Shown: positions 46,401 to 54,753 of the stretch, one piece after another | How positions within the stretch are numbered: position 1 is the first letter of the stretch | Layout: the number at the start of each line of letters is the position of its first letter | Source: Microbacterium sp. STN6 | GTDB lineage: Bacteria > Actinomycetota > Actinomycetes > Actinomycetales > Microbacteriaceae | DNA length: 64,000 bases | Assembly (NCBI RefSeq): GCF_026410545.1 | Contig: NZ_JAPMIT010000001.1 | Location: forward strand, 558,001-622,000 | Reading direction: 5' to 3' | Program-made: the position numbers and the translations under genes | Notes under the pieces: model-generated | Database searches by the model: none | Seen by the model: the letters and a program-made list of their open reading frames with translations, nothing else | What the model was told of the DNA's origin: nothing

Positions 46401-49252
46401 CTGACAACAGCCCGCTGACCGTCACCAACGTCACCTCAACGACGCCGGGCATCAAGGCGACCACCGATGGCGAACTCGTCACCGTGACAGCCCCCGCGAC
46501 CGAGGGCCGATATGGCTTTATCTACGAGATCAGCAACGAACGCGGTGGCACAAGCTCCAACTTCCTGACCGTCATCGTGGCGAAGAACGCGCCGTTGTCT
46601 CGCCCGATTGCAAACGACACCGTGCTCGCGCTCTCCGACATCCTGGGCCGCACGAGCGTTGACGTCGACGTGCTCGCCAACGTGTTCTTCGCCGACGGTC
46701 CGGTATCCCGTCTCGGCCTCAGCGTGCTGCCCGGCTACGGCGATACCGCGACCGTCACGAGCGACAAGCGCATCAGGGTGACCATTGAGAACGAGAGCCA
46801 GATCATCCCGTTCGCCGTGCGGCATCCCGATGATTCATCGATCGTCTCGTACGCGTTCATCTGGGTACCCGGCTTCGACGACGCCCTGCCCCAGCTCAAG
46901 CGCGGCGCGCGCGACGTCACGGTGGCGAGCGAGAGCACCGTGACGATCAACCTGGGCGGCTACGTCGTGGCAGCGGGCGGCAAGAAGGTCATGCTCACCG
47001 ATGCGTCGACCGTGCGCGCAACGCATTCGAACGGCGACAACCTGGTGAAGGATTCGCACACGCTGGTGTTCACGAGCGCCGACCGGTACTTCGGCCCCGC
47101 CTCCATCTCGTTCGAAGTGACGGATGGCACGTCTCCCAGCGACCCCAACGGCCACACGGCCACGCTCGTTCTGCCTATCACCGTGACGCCGCGCGAGAAC
47201 CAGCCGCCTGTGTTCACCGGCGGGCTCATCGACTTCGAGCCTGGCCAGCAGAAGACCATCGACCTGGTGAAGCTCACGCGTTACCCGTACCAGAAGGACC
47301 AGGGCGAGCTCACGTACACCGTGCTCGACCCGAAGCCGAAGGGCTTCTCCGTCAGCCTGAGCGGGCAGAAGCTCGACATCGACGCGGCAGAGAGCACGCC
47401 GAAGGGCGCCGTCGCGACCGTGCTCGTCGGGGTGAAGGACGCGATCAACGCGGGCCAGGCCGGGCGAATCCAGCTCACGGTGGTGCCATCGACCAGGCCG
47501 CTCGCGGTGCCGGCCGCCGATTCGGCGATCGTTCAGCGCGGCACGACCAAGACGGTCGACGTGCTCGCGAACGACGCGGCCACGAACCCGTTCCCGAAGA
47601 CACCGCTTCGGGTGGTCGCGGTGCGCGGCATCGGCTCGGACGCCCTGCCCCCCGGCGTCTCCGTGACCCCGAGCGCCGACAAGAGCACCCTCACGGTGAG
47701 CGTCTCGGCCAACGCGCAGCCGATCGACACGAACCTGCAGTATGAGGTGGCGGATGCCACGGGTGACCCCGATCGCTATGCATGGGGCACCGTGCGCATC
47801 TCGGTGCAGGACAGGCCGGACCCCGTGCAGAACCTGCAATTGACCGGTATCAGCGATCAGAAGCTCACGTTCTCGTGGGTGCCGGGCGCGTTCAACAACT
47901 CGCCGATCACCGACTACCAGGTCACGACGACGAGGGCGAGCGACGGCAGCACGAACACGACGACCTGTGCCGCGACGTCGTGCACCGTGCCCACTTCGGG
48001 CAACGGGCCCGACAACCAGGTACGGGTGTCGGTCACGGCGAAGAACGCGCTCGGGATCTCGGATGCTGTCGCGTACCCCGATGCGGTCTGGTCGAACATC
48101 GTGCCTGCCGCACCGTCCAACCTCGCCACCTCGCCCCTCGACGGTGGCCTGCACATCACCTGGGACAAGCCGCCCGCGACGCCCGGTGCCAGCGCCGTCA
48201 CGTCCTACCTCGTGACGGTGGCAGACAACACGACCGTCGTGTCGGCGGGAACGTACGCGATTGATGTCGGGAACTTGACCAACGGCACCCAGTACACGGT
48301 CAGTGTCGCCTCCCGAAACGCGTTTTACGGAGCCACCAACTGGAACCAGGCCACGGCCACAGGCGTGCCCGCAGGGCCGCCCCAGCGCATTGGCAATCTC
48401 ACGGCCGCTCAGCCCAGCTACGGTTCAACGAGCGTCAACGTCAATTGGCCCGGCGTCTTCGACGGCAACGGTCGCGGCATCACCAAGTATGCGGTTGCCG
48501 CATACTCCGGCGGCTCAGGCCCGACCTGTCGCTCGAACGGCACTATCCTCGCCAACGGAGCGACGGTTCACGACGGGCTCCCTGCCTCGACAACCGCAGA
48601 CACCTTCTCGGGGCTCTCGGCAGACACCCCGTACTCCTTCGTCGCGTTCGCCTACAACGGCCAAGGCTGCACGGCAAGCAACGTGGCCATGGTGAGCCCG
48701 CACGTGACGCCCGGGCCAATCACCGCATTCAACACTCACAGGCAGCCGGATTCATCCAGCCAGACGACCTTTGACTTCATATTGGACAGCGTTACGCCGG
48801 CGTGCTCGCCGACGATGCCGTGCGAGTATCGGGTGGATGGCGCCAACTCTTCGACTGCGTGGCAGGCAATAAGTGTGGGAGGCACGATCTCTGCGGGCAC
48901 CGGGAACTACGGTCAGCCCATCACCGTTCATCTTCGCAGGGTCGCTGTCTACGACGACGGTGCGGTCCGACTTCCGAGCGACGAGTTCGCGAAGGTCATA
49001 GGTACGCCGGTTGATACAAAGGTGGGCGGACTTCATTTCGAGAACGGCGATTTCAGCTGGACGCAGGCCCCCGCGTCCTATACCTCGGTGCAGTACAGCT
49101 GCGATGCTGGCGTCACCAAGACCTCCATGCCCGCAGCGGGGGCGGCGACGAACTGCGTAAGCGGCTTACTGACCGTCTATGTGCAGATGAACGACAGTGG
49201 CGGCAGCAACCTCTACACCAAGACGTATCGGAGCACCGACTATGACCAGTGA
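43406..49252 (+). CDS. Giant secreted/surface protein with Ig/cadherin-like and FN3 domains
   Basis: 1948 residues. One N-terminal membrane segment (about 12–33), then a β-propeller-like region (about 60–420), then a chain of bacterial Ig/cadherin-like domains each starting with a PPVA-DD…VLxNDxDPDGDxL pattern (first near residue 395, then repeated at least seven times to about residue 1430), then three or four FN3 domains to about 1790 and a Cys-containing C-terminal segment. Nearly all cysteines are in the last 450 residues. There is no C-terminal anchor, so it is held by the N-terminal helix or released. Likely an adhesin or envelope scaffold of the locus. ATG 43406 overlaps the kinase stop. 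Confidence 0.9.
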   Translation: MIRAWLAAHKSLAVTAVSSTSIVALVTTLALVSGGYPAQRMQLDDASVWVTSQSRSLLGRANTEISRLNTVVSSASSSTDVVQSGKTVLMVDAGENTVSRVNPATSQAGKSVPLPPRQPRVQLAGTSVAISSEATGQLWLTGLSQLADFTVESQPTLDLGGRSVTSIDQAGVLFAYLPETHQLRRVDLAAGTAMQTVGDVSIDKADDELSITSIGGHWALLDATTRMLYLDRGRVDLSDALAGATGAVLEQPATSGDTVYIASSAGLVSVRLDSGGATKVLSGSMGRPAAPTRVDGCVYAGWAGGTAWKTCGAASDGVKDTLSSMPGGAQLVYRVNGDRVVLNDEVSGTSWAVQQGNALIDNWDELVVKKDKTQQIEENNLDTPPEYEKTQAPPVAIDDSFGARPGRVSPLPVLMNDYDPNGDVLMITQVTPVDATRGRVDIVGNGQRLQLTLPADAVGTLSFDYTITDGRGGTASAHVLVTVRTPQENSPPQQIRRTKALVQAGGRVTSQVLGDWYDPDGDPFYLTAATVPAPDTVTYTPQGGVVFSDAGKGGTLKNVALVVSDSRAEGTGVLAVTVRPANQVPIIADPFALLATAGQEITVSPLAHVRGGTGALRLSAVPAKPDATITPDYEGGTFRFTSTQVGPHYVDYAVTDGVTTATGLVRIDVQAPPDSKTQPITVPHTAFIHAQSTQEVDVLATDIDPAGGVLLITGVTTVPAASGIRVEVLQQRILRVTLTRPLEAPVDFTYRVSNGLAEAEGTVTVIEIPQPAVRQPPVAMDDTVSVRVGDAIDIPVLDNDSQPDGDELTLDPTLVQPLPQNAGLLFVSGDRLRYLAPKSTGNFTATYKVSAPDGQWATAQVKIAVRELDAATNNAPVPKTVTARVLAGDTVRIPIPLTGIDPDGDSVQLLGQESNPAKGAVTKVGSDWIDYEAGDYSAGTDTFGYTVVDALGARATGIVRVGIATKLDGARNPVAVEDEVTVRPSRTVSVQVLANDSDPDNSPLTVTNVTSTTPGIKATTDGELVTVTAPATEGRYGFIYEISNERGGTSSNFLTVIVAKNAPLSRPIANDTVLALSDILGRTSVDVDVLANVFFADGPVSRLGLSVLPGYGDTATVTSDKRIRVTIENESQIIPFAVRHPDDSSIVSYAFIWVPGFDDALPQLKRGARDVTVASESTVTINLGGYVVAAGGKKVMLTDASTVRATHSNGDNLVKDSHTLVFTSADRYFGPASISFEVTDGTSPSDPNGHTATLVLPITVTPRENQPPVFTGGLIDFEPGQQKTIDLVKLTRYPYQKDQGELTYTVLDPKPKGFSVSLSGQKLDIDAAESTPKGAVATVLVGVKDAINAGQAGRIQLTVVPSTRPLAVPAADSAIVQRGTTKTVDVLANDAATNPFPKTPLRVVAVRGIGSDALPPGVSVTPSADKSTLTVSVSANAQPIDTNLQYEVADATGDPDRYAWGTVRISVQDRPDPVQNLQLTGISDQKLTFSWVPGAFNNSPITDYQVTTTRASDGSTNTTTCAATSCTVPTSGNGPDNQVRVSVTAKNALGISDAVAYPDAVWSNIVPAAPSNLATSPLDGGLHITWDKPPATPGASAVTSYLVTVADNTTVVSAGTYAIDVGNLTNGTQYTVSVASRNAFYGATNWNQATATGVPAGPPQRIGNLTAAQPSYGSTSVNVNWPGVFDGNGRGITKYAVAAYSGGSGPTCRSNGTILANGATVHDGLPASTTADTFSGLSADTPYSFVAFAYNGQGCTASNVAMVSPHVTPGPITAFNTHRQPDSSSQTTFDFILDSVTPACSPTMPCEYRVDGANSSTAWQAISVGGTISAGTGNYGQPITVHLRRVAVYDDGAVRLPSDEFAKVIGTPVDTKVGGLHFENGDFSWTQAPASYTSVQYSCDAGVTKTSMPAAGAATNCVSGLLTVYVQMNDSGGSNLYTKTYRSTDYDQ

Positions 49253-50306
49253 GTCCGCCACGGCCGCAGGCGCTGCGACCGGCATACTGAATTCAGCCGC
49301 CGACGAGGTGGAGAGAAACAGGAGGATCCCCGGCATGACGATGACCCCGGAGCAGGCCGCGTGGTTCGCCGACGTCTTCGAGCGGCTCGTCAGCAATGTC
49401 GAGAAGGTGGTGCTCGGCAAGACGCACATCATCCGGCTCTCGTTCACGGCGCTGTTCAGTGAGGGTCACCTGCTGCTCGAGGACTTCCCGGGAACCGGCA
49501 AGACCTCGCTCGCTCGCGCCATCGCGCAGTCCGTGCATGGCGCGAGCAACCGCGTGCAGTTCACCCCGGATCTGCTGCCGGGCGACATCACGGGCGTCAA
49601 CATCTACGACCAGCGCACCGGTGAGTTCGAGTTCCATCGCGGCCCGGTCTTCGCCAACATCGTGCTCGCCGACGAGATCAACCGGGCGAGCCCGAAGACG
49701 CAGTCGGCGCTTCTCGAGGTCATGGAGGAGGGCCAGGTCACGGTTGACGGTGTCACCCACCCCGTCGCCGCGCCGTTCATGGTCATCGCTACCCAGAATC
49801 CCATCGAACAGGCGGGCACCTACCGTCTGCCCGAGGCGCAGCTCGACCGATTCATCATGAAGGCCTCAATCGGGTATCCCGACCACGCGGCGATGCTGCG
49901 CATCCTTGACGGTTCTGAGCACCGCGCGCATGAGGTCGTCGTGCCCTCCGTCGTGCCTGCGGACACGATCGTCGAGATGGCGTCGCTCGCGCGCACCGTG
50001 CACGTCGACCCGGCGATCAACGACTACGTCTCACGCCTGGTCGACGCCACGAGGACCGCGGTCGAGGTGCGGCTCGGCGTCAGCGTGCGGGGCGCCCTCG
50101 CGCTGCTTCGCACGGCGAAGACCATGGCGGCCGCGAACGGCCGTCACTACGTGATTCCTGACGACGTCAAGGCCCTCGCGGAGCCCGTGCTGGCGCACCG
50201 CCTGCTGCTCGACCCCGAAGCCGAGTTCGACGGAGTCACCGCCTCGAGCGTCGTCTCACAGATTCTCATCGAGACGCCGCCCCCGGCCGATCGGCAAGCC
50301 GTGTGA
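49242..50306 (+). CDS. MoxR-family AAA+ ATPase
   Basis: 354 residues (323 if started at ATG 49335). Walker A is FPGTGKTSLARA, Walker B VLADEINRASPKTQSALLEVMEE, sensor 1 IATQNPIEQAG and the arginine finger EAQLDRF. MoxR ATPases act as chaperones that mature partner enzymes and are usually encoded with DUF58 and transglutaminase-like proteins, as here. Two starts compete: ATG 49242, which overlaps the giant gene by 11 bp with GGAG eight bases upstream, and ATG 49335 with a perfect AGGAGG nine bases upstream. The N-terminal 31 residues between them are not conserved. Confidence 0.93.
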   Translation: MTSESATAAGAATGILNSAADEVERNRRIPGMTMTPEQAAWFADVFERLVSNVEKVVLGKTHIIRLSFTALFSEGHLLLEDFPGTGKTSLARAIAQSVHGASNRVQFTPDLLPGDITGVNIYDQRTGEFEFHRGPVFANIVLADEINRASPKTQSALLEVMEEGQVTVDGVTHPVAAPFMVIATQNPIEQAGTYRLPEAQLDRFIMKASIGYPDHAAMLRILDGSEHRAHEVVVPSVVPADTIVEMASLARTVHVDPAINDYVSRLVDATRTAVEVRLGVSVRGALALLRTAKTMAAANGRHYVIPDDVKALAEPVLAHRLLLDPEAEFDGVTASSVVSQILIETPPPADRQAV

Positions 50307-51649
50307 CGAACACCGTAACGAGAACGCAGCATGAGCTGACAAACGCGCGTACGCGCATCGTCGGCACGAGGGATGGCAGGCTCGCCGACGCGATCGTCAC
50401 CATCGTGCGCATCGCCGGCACCGTGCGCACGCGCGCGACTGCCGTGTGGGCGCGGGTCAGTGCCGTCGTCACGCCCCTGGGCTGGTCGATCGCCGTCATC
50501 ATGCTGCTCTCGTTCGTGCTCGGCTATCGGTTCGGCTGGGTGGAGGCCGTCGCCATGGCCTGGACCTCGCTCGCCCTTGCCTGCGCGGCCCTGTTCTACC
50601 TCATCGGCCGCAACGCGCACGAGGTCACCCTGGCGATGCCCGCAAACCGCGTCGTGGTCGGCGAGAAGGCACCAGGCGAGATCACGGTGCACAACCCCAC
50701 CAGGCGCCGAATCTCGGGAGTTCGCGTCGAGGTTCCCGTCGGCTTCGGCCTCGCGGAGTTCGCCATGCCGAGCCTCCCCGCGGGGGCGGAGTACCGCGAT
50801 GTCTTCATCGTGCCGACCGCCCATCGCGGCGTTATCCCCATCGGCCCCGTGCGAACCGTGCGCGCCGACCCGGTGGGCCTGCTGCGCAGGGAGGTCGTCT
50901 GGGCGAGCACCCTCGAGTTGTTCGTGCACCCGCGCACCACCGCCATTCCGAGCATGAGCACCGGGTTCATCCGCGATCTCGAGGGTGCACCGACCCGCGA
51001 CCTGACCTCGAGCGACATCGCGTTCCATGCGTTGCGTGAATACGTGCCGGGGGACGAGCGTCGCAATATCCACTGGAAGAGCACGGCGAAGACCGGCAGC
51101 TACATGGTGCGCCAATACGAGCAGACCAGGCGGAGCCACCTCATGATCGCCCTCAGCCTCGCGGCGGCCGATTACGCCACCGCTGAGGAGTTCGAGCTGG
51201 CCGTCAGCGCCGCCGGCTCGCTCGGCGTACGCGCTATCAGGGATGCTCGCGACGTCTCCGTCGTCGCGAGCGAGCGCACTCCCGACTTCGCCAAGCGCGC
51301 CGTCCGTGCCGTGCGCCGACTGAGCACCCTCGGTCGCGCGCGCCTGCTCGACGACCTCGCGAGGGTCGAGCTCGCCCAGACGGCGCTGCCGCTGACCGAG
51401 CTTGCCCGCGTCGCCTCCGATTCGGCCGCAGGCATCTCCATCGCGTTCCTCGTGTGTGGCTCCACTGTTCCGGCGAACGAGCTGCAGGCCGCTGCGCTGC
51501 AGTTCCCGATCGGCGTCGATGTCATCGCGGTCGTCTGCGATGAGTCTGCGCCGCCCTCGCTGCGTCGCGTCGCCGACCTCACCGTGCTCACGGTGGGCGT
51601 GCTCGAGGACCTGCAGAAGAGCCTGGCCCGCAGGACGGCCAGCGCATGA
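50303..51649 (+). CDS. DUF58 membrane protein
   Basis: 448 residues: a basic N-terminal tail, two membrane helices (about 58–74 and 77–98), then a cytosolic or outer β domain and a von Willebrand A-like part with the DUF58 signature LREYVPGDERRNIHWKSTAKTG. DUF58 proteins are partners of MoxR and usually sit beside TgpA-type transglutaminases. The GTG start lies in the moxR stop (GTGA) and its stop overlaps the next ATG. The N-terminal 55 residues, rich in Thr/Arg/Val, are unusual. Confidence 0.92.
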   Translation: MTNTVTRTQHELTNARTRIVGTRDGRLADAIVTIVRIAGTVRTRATAVWARVSAVVTPLGWSIAVIMLLSFVLGYRFGWVEAVAMAWTSLALACAALFYLIGRNAHEVTLAMPANRVVVGEKAPGEITVHNPTRRRISGVRVEVPVGFGLAEFAMPSLPAGAEYRDVFIVPTAHRGVIPIGPVRTVRADPVGLLRREVVWASTLELFVHPRTTAIPSMSTGFIRDLEGAPTRDLTSSDIAFHALREYVPGDERRNIHWKSTAKTGSYMVRQYEQTRRSHLMIALSLAAADYATAEEFELAVSAAGSLGVRAIRDARDVSVVASERTPDFAKRAVRAVRRLSTLGRARLLDDLARVELAQTALPLTELARVASDSAAGISIAFLVCGSTVPANELQAAALQFPIGVDVIAVVCDESAPPSLRRVADLTVLTVGVLEDLQKSLARRTASA

Positions 51650-53946
51650 ACCGCTCCCCGGCATCCGCCTCGGTGAACATCGGCTTCGGCGTCGCCGCCA
51701 CGGCCGCCGCAGCCTCGCCGTTCTGGGCCGTATACCGCAGCGTCGACTTTCTGATCATGGTCGCAGCGACGATCGTCATCGGCGGCCTTCTCGCGGGCCT
51801 CTCGGCACGCTTCCGCTGGCCGAGCGCTGTGGTCGTGCCCGCCGTCATCGTCGTGTACTTCGCGTTCGGCGTGCCTCTGGCGATCCCCGATCAGGCCCTC
51901 TCCCGCGTGCTTCCGACGCTCGGCTCCGAGTCTGCGCTCGCCACCGCGACCGTGACCAGCTGGAAGCAGCTCGTCACCATTTCAGTGCCGGTCGGCTCGT
52001 ACCAGGCGCTGCTCGTGCCGGCGTTCATCCTCGTGCTGCTCACCATCGTGATCACCCTGGTGACGGCGTTGCGCTCGAGGCGTCCGGAACTCGCCGTGCT
52101 GCCTCCCGTCGGCCTGTTCGTCTCGGCGATCCTGCTTGGGGCGACGGATGCGCTGTGGCCGCTCATCGACGCATTGGCGCTTCTCGGCCTGCTCATCTTC
52201 TGGCTCCTGTGGTTCCGCTGGCGCCGACGCACGATGTCGATCCACTCCCTGGCCGAGCAGTCCGGCGTGGCCGTCGAGACGCCGGGTGAGCGCCGCCTCG
52301 CCGGACTGGGCACCGTGCTCTCCGCCCTGCTCATCCTCGTCATCGCAGGCGCTGTCGGCACGGCAGCGACCATCCTCGTTCCCACCACTGTTCCGCGCAA
52401 CGTCGTGCGCACGCACGTTGTGCAGCCGTTCAACCCGCGCGACTACCCGAGCCCGCTTGTCGGGTTCCGACGCTACCTCGAGCCGGCCAACGCGAAGACG
52501 CCGTTGTTCACGGTTCGCGGCCTCGGGGACGTGCGGCACGTGCGCATCGCCACCCTCGATACGTACGACGGTGTCGTCTACTCGGTGGGCAGCGGCAACG
52601 CCGCATCCGGTTCGTTCACGCGCGTTCCGTACCGCCTCGACCAGGCGGGCGTCAACGGTGAGCGCGTCTCCCTGAACGTGACGATCAGCGGGTACCGGGG
52701 CGTGTGGGTGCCGTCAGACGGGCAGCTGCAGCAAGTGCGCTTCACGGGCGACGATGCGGCGGCGCTCAGCAACGCGTTCTTCTACAACGACACGACGGGC
52801 ACGAGTGCGGTGACGAGACCGCTCGGCTCGGGCGACGCATACACGCTCGACGCGGTTGTGAAGCCCGAACGAACCGCCGCGCAGCTCGGCACCGCGATGC
52901 CTGGTGACGCCGCGCTTCCCCGCGTCAGCGTCGTGCCCGATGAACTGGTCTCGACCCTGCAGGACTACGCGGGGAGTGCCACGACGCCGGGCGCCAAGCT
53001 GGCCGCCGCCCTGAAGGCGTTGGCGAAGAACGGCTACATCAGCCACGGCATCGGGGACGAGCCGGTGAGCAGGTCGGGCCACAGCGCGGACCGCATCACG
53101 CAGCTGCTGACGGATGTCCCCATGATCGGCGATCAGGAGCAGTACGCGGTCACGGCCGCGCTCATGGCCAGGCAGCTCGGCTTCCCGGCCCGCGTCGTGT
53201 TCGGATTCGCCCTGCCGAAGGGGCAGGAGACGAGCTCCAGTGTCACCTTCACTGGCGCTGATGTCTCGGCGTGGATCGAGGTGCAGACGCGCGCCGATGG
53301 CTGGGTGAGCGTCGACCCGAATCCGCCTGTGCGGCCGATCCCGAAGAAGCAGCCCGACACGCCTCGGCAGATCTCGCGGCCCCAGACGATGGTCCAGCCG
53401 CCGAAGGACGAGACGGTGAAGCCGCCGGAGGAGGCGCCGCCGTCGCATGTCGACGACAACCCGGACACCATGTCCGGCCTGGTGGCGATCCTGCTCGCCG
53501 TGCTCGCCATCGCCGGGTGGAGCCTTCTTGGCCTCGCCATTCTCGCGGCACCCTTCCTGGCCGTCATCGCGGCGAAGCTGCGCAGGCGGGTTCTGAGGCG
53601 CAGGGCCGCCACCTCGATCGATCGCATCACCGGTGGGTGGCGCGAATTCGCCGACACCGCCGTCGACTACGGCTATGAGGCAGCCCCAACGGCAACCCGT
53701 CTCGAGCTTGCCGAAGTGGTGGGCGGCATGCCGCCTCTCGTGCTCGCCAGCGCCGCCGACCGCGCCGTGTTCTCGCCAACCGCTCCCAAGCCAGAAGAAG
53801 CGGATGCCGTGTGGCAGGCCGTTCGCGACCTGCGCACCGAACTCGGCTCACGCCGTACCCGGTGGCAGCGCCTGCGGGCCGCAGTCTCGCTGCGTTCGTT
53901 CGCAGGCTACCGTGGGAGTCAGGCACGAAAGAAGGGTGAACGATGA
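51646..53946 (+). CDS. Transglutaminase-like membrane protein (TgpA type), catalytic Cys and His missing
   Basis: 766 residues: about six membrane helices in the first 240 residues, an outside domain holding the transglutaminase core, one more membrane helix (about 606–632), and a cytosolic C-terminal tail. In active members the core reads G-x-C-x-Q-F/Y-A … HAW … D. Here these are GDQEQYA (Gln497 at the Cys position), SAWIEV (Ser541 at the His position) and SVDPNPP (Asp557 kept). The fold is otherwise intact (LMARQLGFPARVVFGF), so this is a pseudoenzyme, possibly binding wall peptides or the giant protein. Overlaps DUF58 by ATGA. Confidence 0.9.
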   Translation: MNRSPASASVNIGFGVAATAAAASPFWAVYRSVDFLIMVAATIVIGGLLAGLSARFRWPSAVVVPAVIVVYFAFGVPLAIPDQALSRVLPTLGSESALATATVTSWKQLVTISVPVGSYQALLVPAFILVLLTIVITLVTALRSRRPELAVLPPVGLFVSAILLGATDALWPLIDALALLGLLIFWLLWFRWRRRTMSIHSLAEQSGVAVETPGERRLAGLGTVLSALLILVIAGAVGTAATILVPTTVPRNVVRTHVVQPFNPRDYPSPLVGFRRYLEPANAKTPLFTVRGLGDVRHVRIATLDTYDGVVYSVGSGNAASGSFTRVPYRLDQAGVNGERVSLNVTISGYRGVWVPSDGQLQQVRFTGDDAAALSNAFFYNDTTGTSAVTRPLGSGDAYTLDAVVKPERTAAQLGTAMPGDAALPRVSVVPDELVSTLQDYAGSATTPGAKLAAALKALAKNGYISHGIGDEPVSRSGHSADRITQLLTDVPMIGDQEQYAVTAALMARQLGFPARVVFGFALPKGQETSSSVTFTGADVSAWIEVQTRADGWVSVDPNPPVRPIPKKQPDTPRQISRPQTMVQPPKDETVKPPEEAPPSHVDDNPDTMSGLVAILLAVLAIAGWSLLGLAILAAPFLAVIAAKLRRRVLRRRAATSIDRITGGWREFADTAVDYGYEAAPTATRLELAEVVGGMPPLVLASAADRAVFSPTAPKPEEADAVWQAVRDLRTELGSRRTRWQRLRAAVSLRSFAGYRGSQARKKGER

Positions 53947-54638
53947 ACTGTCGGGTCTGTGGCAGCGAGCTGCCGGAGGGCGCGATGTTCTGCGGCGAAT
54001 GCGGCAGCTCCGTCACGGCAGCCAGGCTCACGCGGCCGGCCGTCGCCGATTCGAGACCCAGCGATACGAGCATCATCGAGCCGCTGCCCGCTCCAGCAAC
54101 AGCGGGGCCGGCGATCGTGAGCCGCGAGATCCTGTTCGACATGCCGCCTGAGCCGATCGATGCGACTGACGAGCCTGTGGATGGGGCCTACGAGGTCGAT
54201 GAGGTCGATGCGGCTGACGAGGCCGGTGAGCCTGTCGCGGAGCCTGTCGCTGTGCCTGTCGCTGGGCCTGTCGAGGCTCTCGCCGAGGCTCTCGATGAGG
54301 TGACGGGGCCGACCACGCAGTTTGCACTCAGCTTCAGTTCCGGTGAAAGAGCGCGCATCACGGGCGGCGGTCTTCTCGGCCGCCGGCCGATCGCTCAGCC
54401 GGGGGAGCACGTGGCGCAGATCGTGCAGATCTCCGATCCCGGCCGCTCGGTGTCCAAGACCCACCTGGAGTTCGGCATTGAAGCCGGCGAGCTGTGGATC
54501 TGTGACCGTTACTCGGGCAACGGCACCGTCATTCATCCGCCAGCCGGGGAGACGCGATTGTGCGAGCCGGGTCGGCGCTATCGGGTTGGGCGCGGTACTC
54601 GTGTCGAGATCGGCGATCAGTTCTTCGACGTGAGCTGA
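53943..54638 (+). CDS. Zinc-ribbon FHA domain protein
   Basis: 231 residues. The N-terminal CRVCGSELPEGAMFCGEC is a zinc ribbon with two CxxC pairs. A long acidic Pro/Val/Ala-rich linker with a four-copy 12-bp repeat follows, then a C-terminal FHA domain (GGLLGRRPI, SVSKTHLEF, DRYSGNGTV). It is expected to bind a phosphothreonine made by the locus kinase and to dock on the EccC-like ATPase or the transglutaminase-like protein. ATG overlaps the previous stop (ATGA). The EccC-like gene follows after 115 bp. Confidence 0.9.
   Translation: MNCRVCGSELPEGAMFCGECGSSVTAARLTRPAVADSRPSDTSIIEPLPAPATAGPAIVSREILFDMPPEPIDATDEPVDGAYEVDEVDAADEAGEPVAEPVAVPVAGPVEALAEALDEVTGPTTQFALSFSSGERARITGGGLLGRRPIAQPGEHVAQIVQISDPGRSVSKTHLEFGIEAGELWICDRYSGNGTVIHPPAGETRLCEPGRRYRVGRGTRVEIGDQFFDVS
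54228..54275 (+). repeat. 12-bp tandem repeat, four copies, in zinc-ribbon FHA gene
   Basis: Four in-frame units of the form G(A/T/G)GCCTGTCGCN encode EPVA, EPVA, VPVA, GPVE in the linker between the zinc ribbon and the FHA domain. Confidence 0.85.
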
Positions 54639-54753
54639 CGCCGGCCTGGCTCTGCTGCCGCGACTCTTCTCCCCACGCCGGTCTTGCCTGCTCACCTCCA
54701 CAGATCCCGTCGATCGGGGACGGCAGCACTCGTGTCGGTGTTCGACTTGTCGT

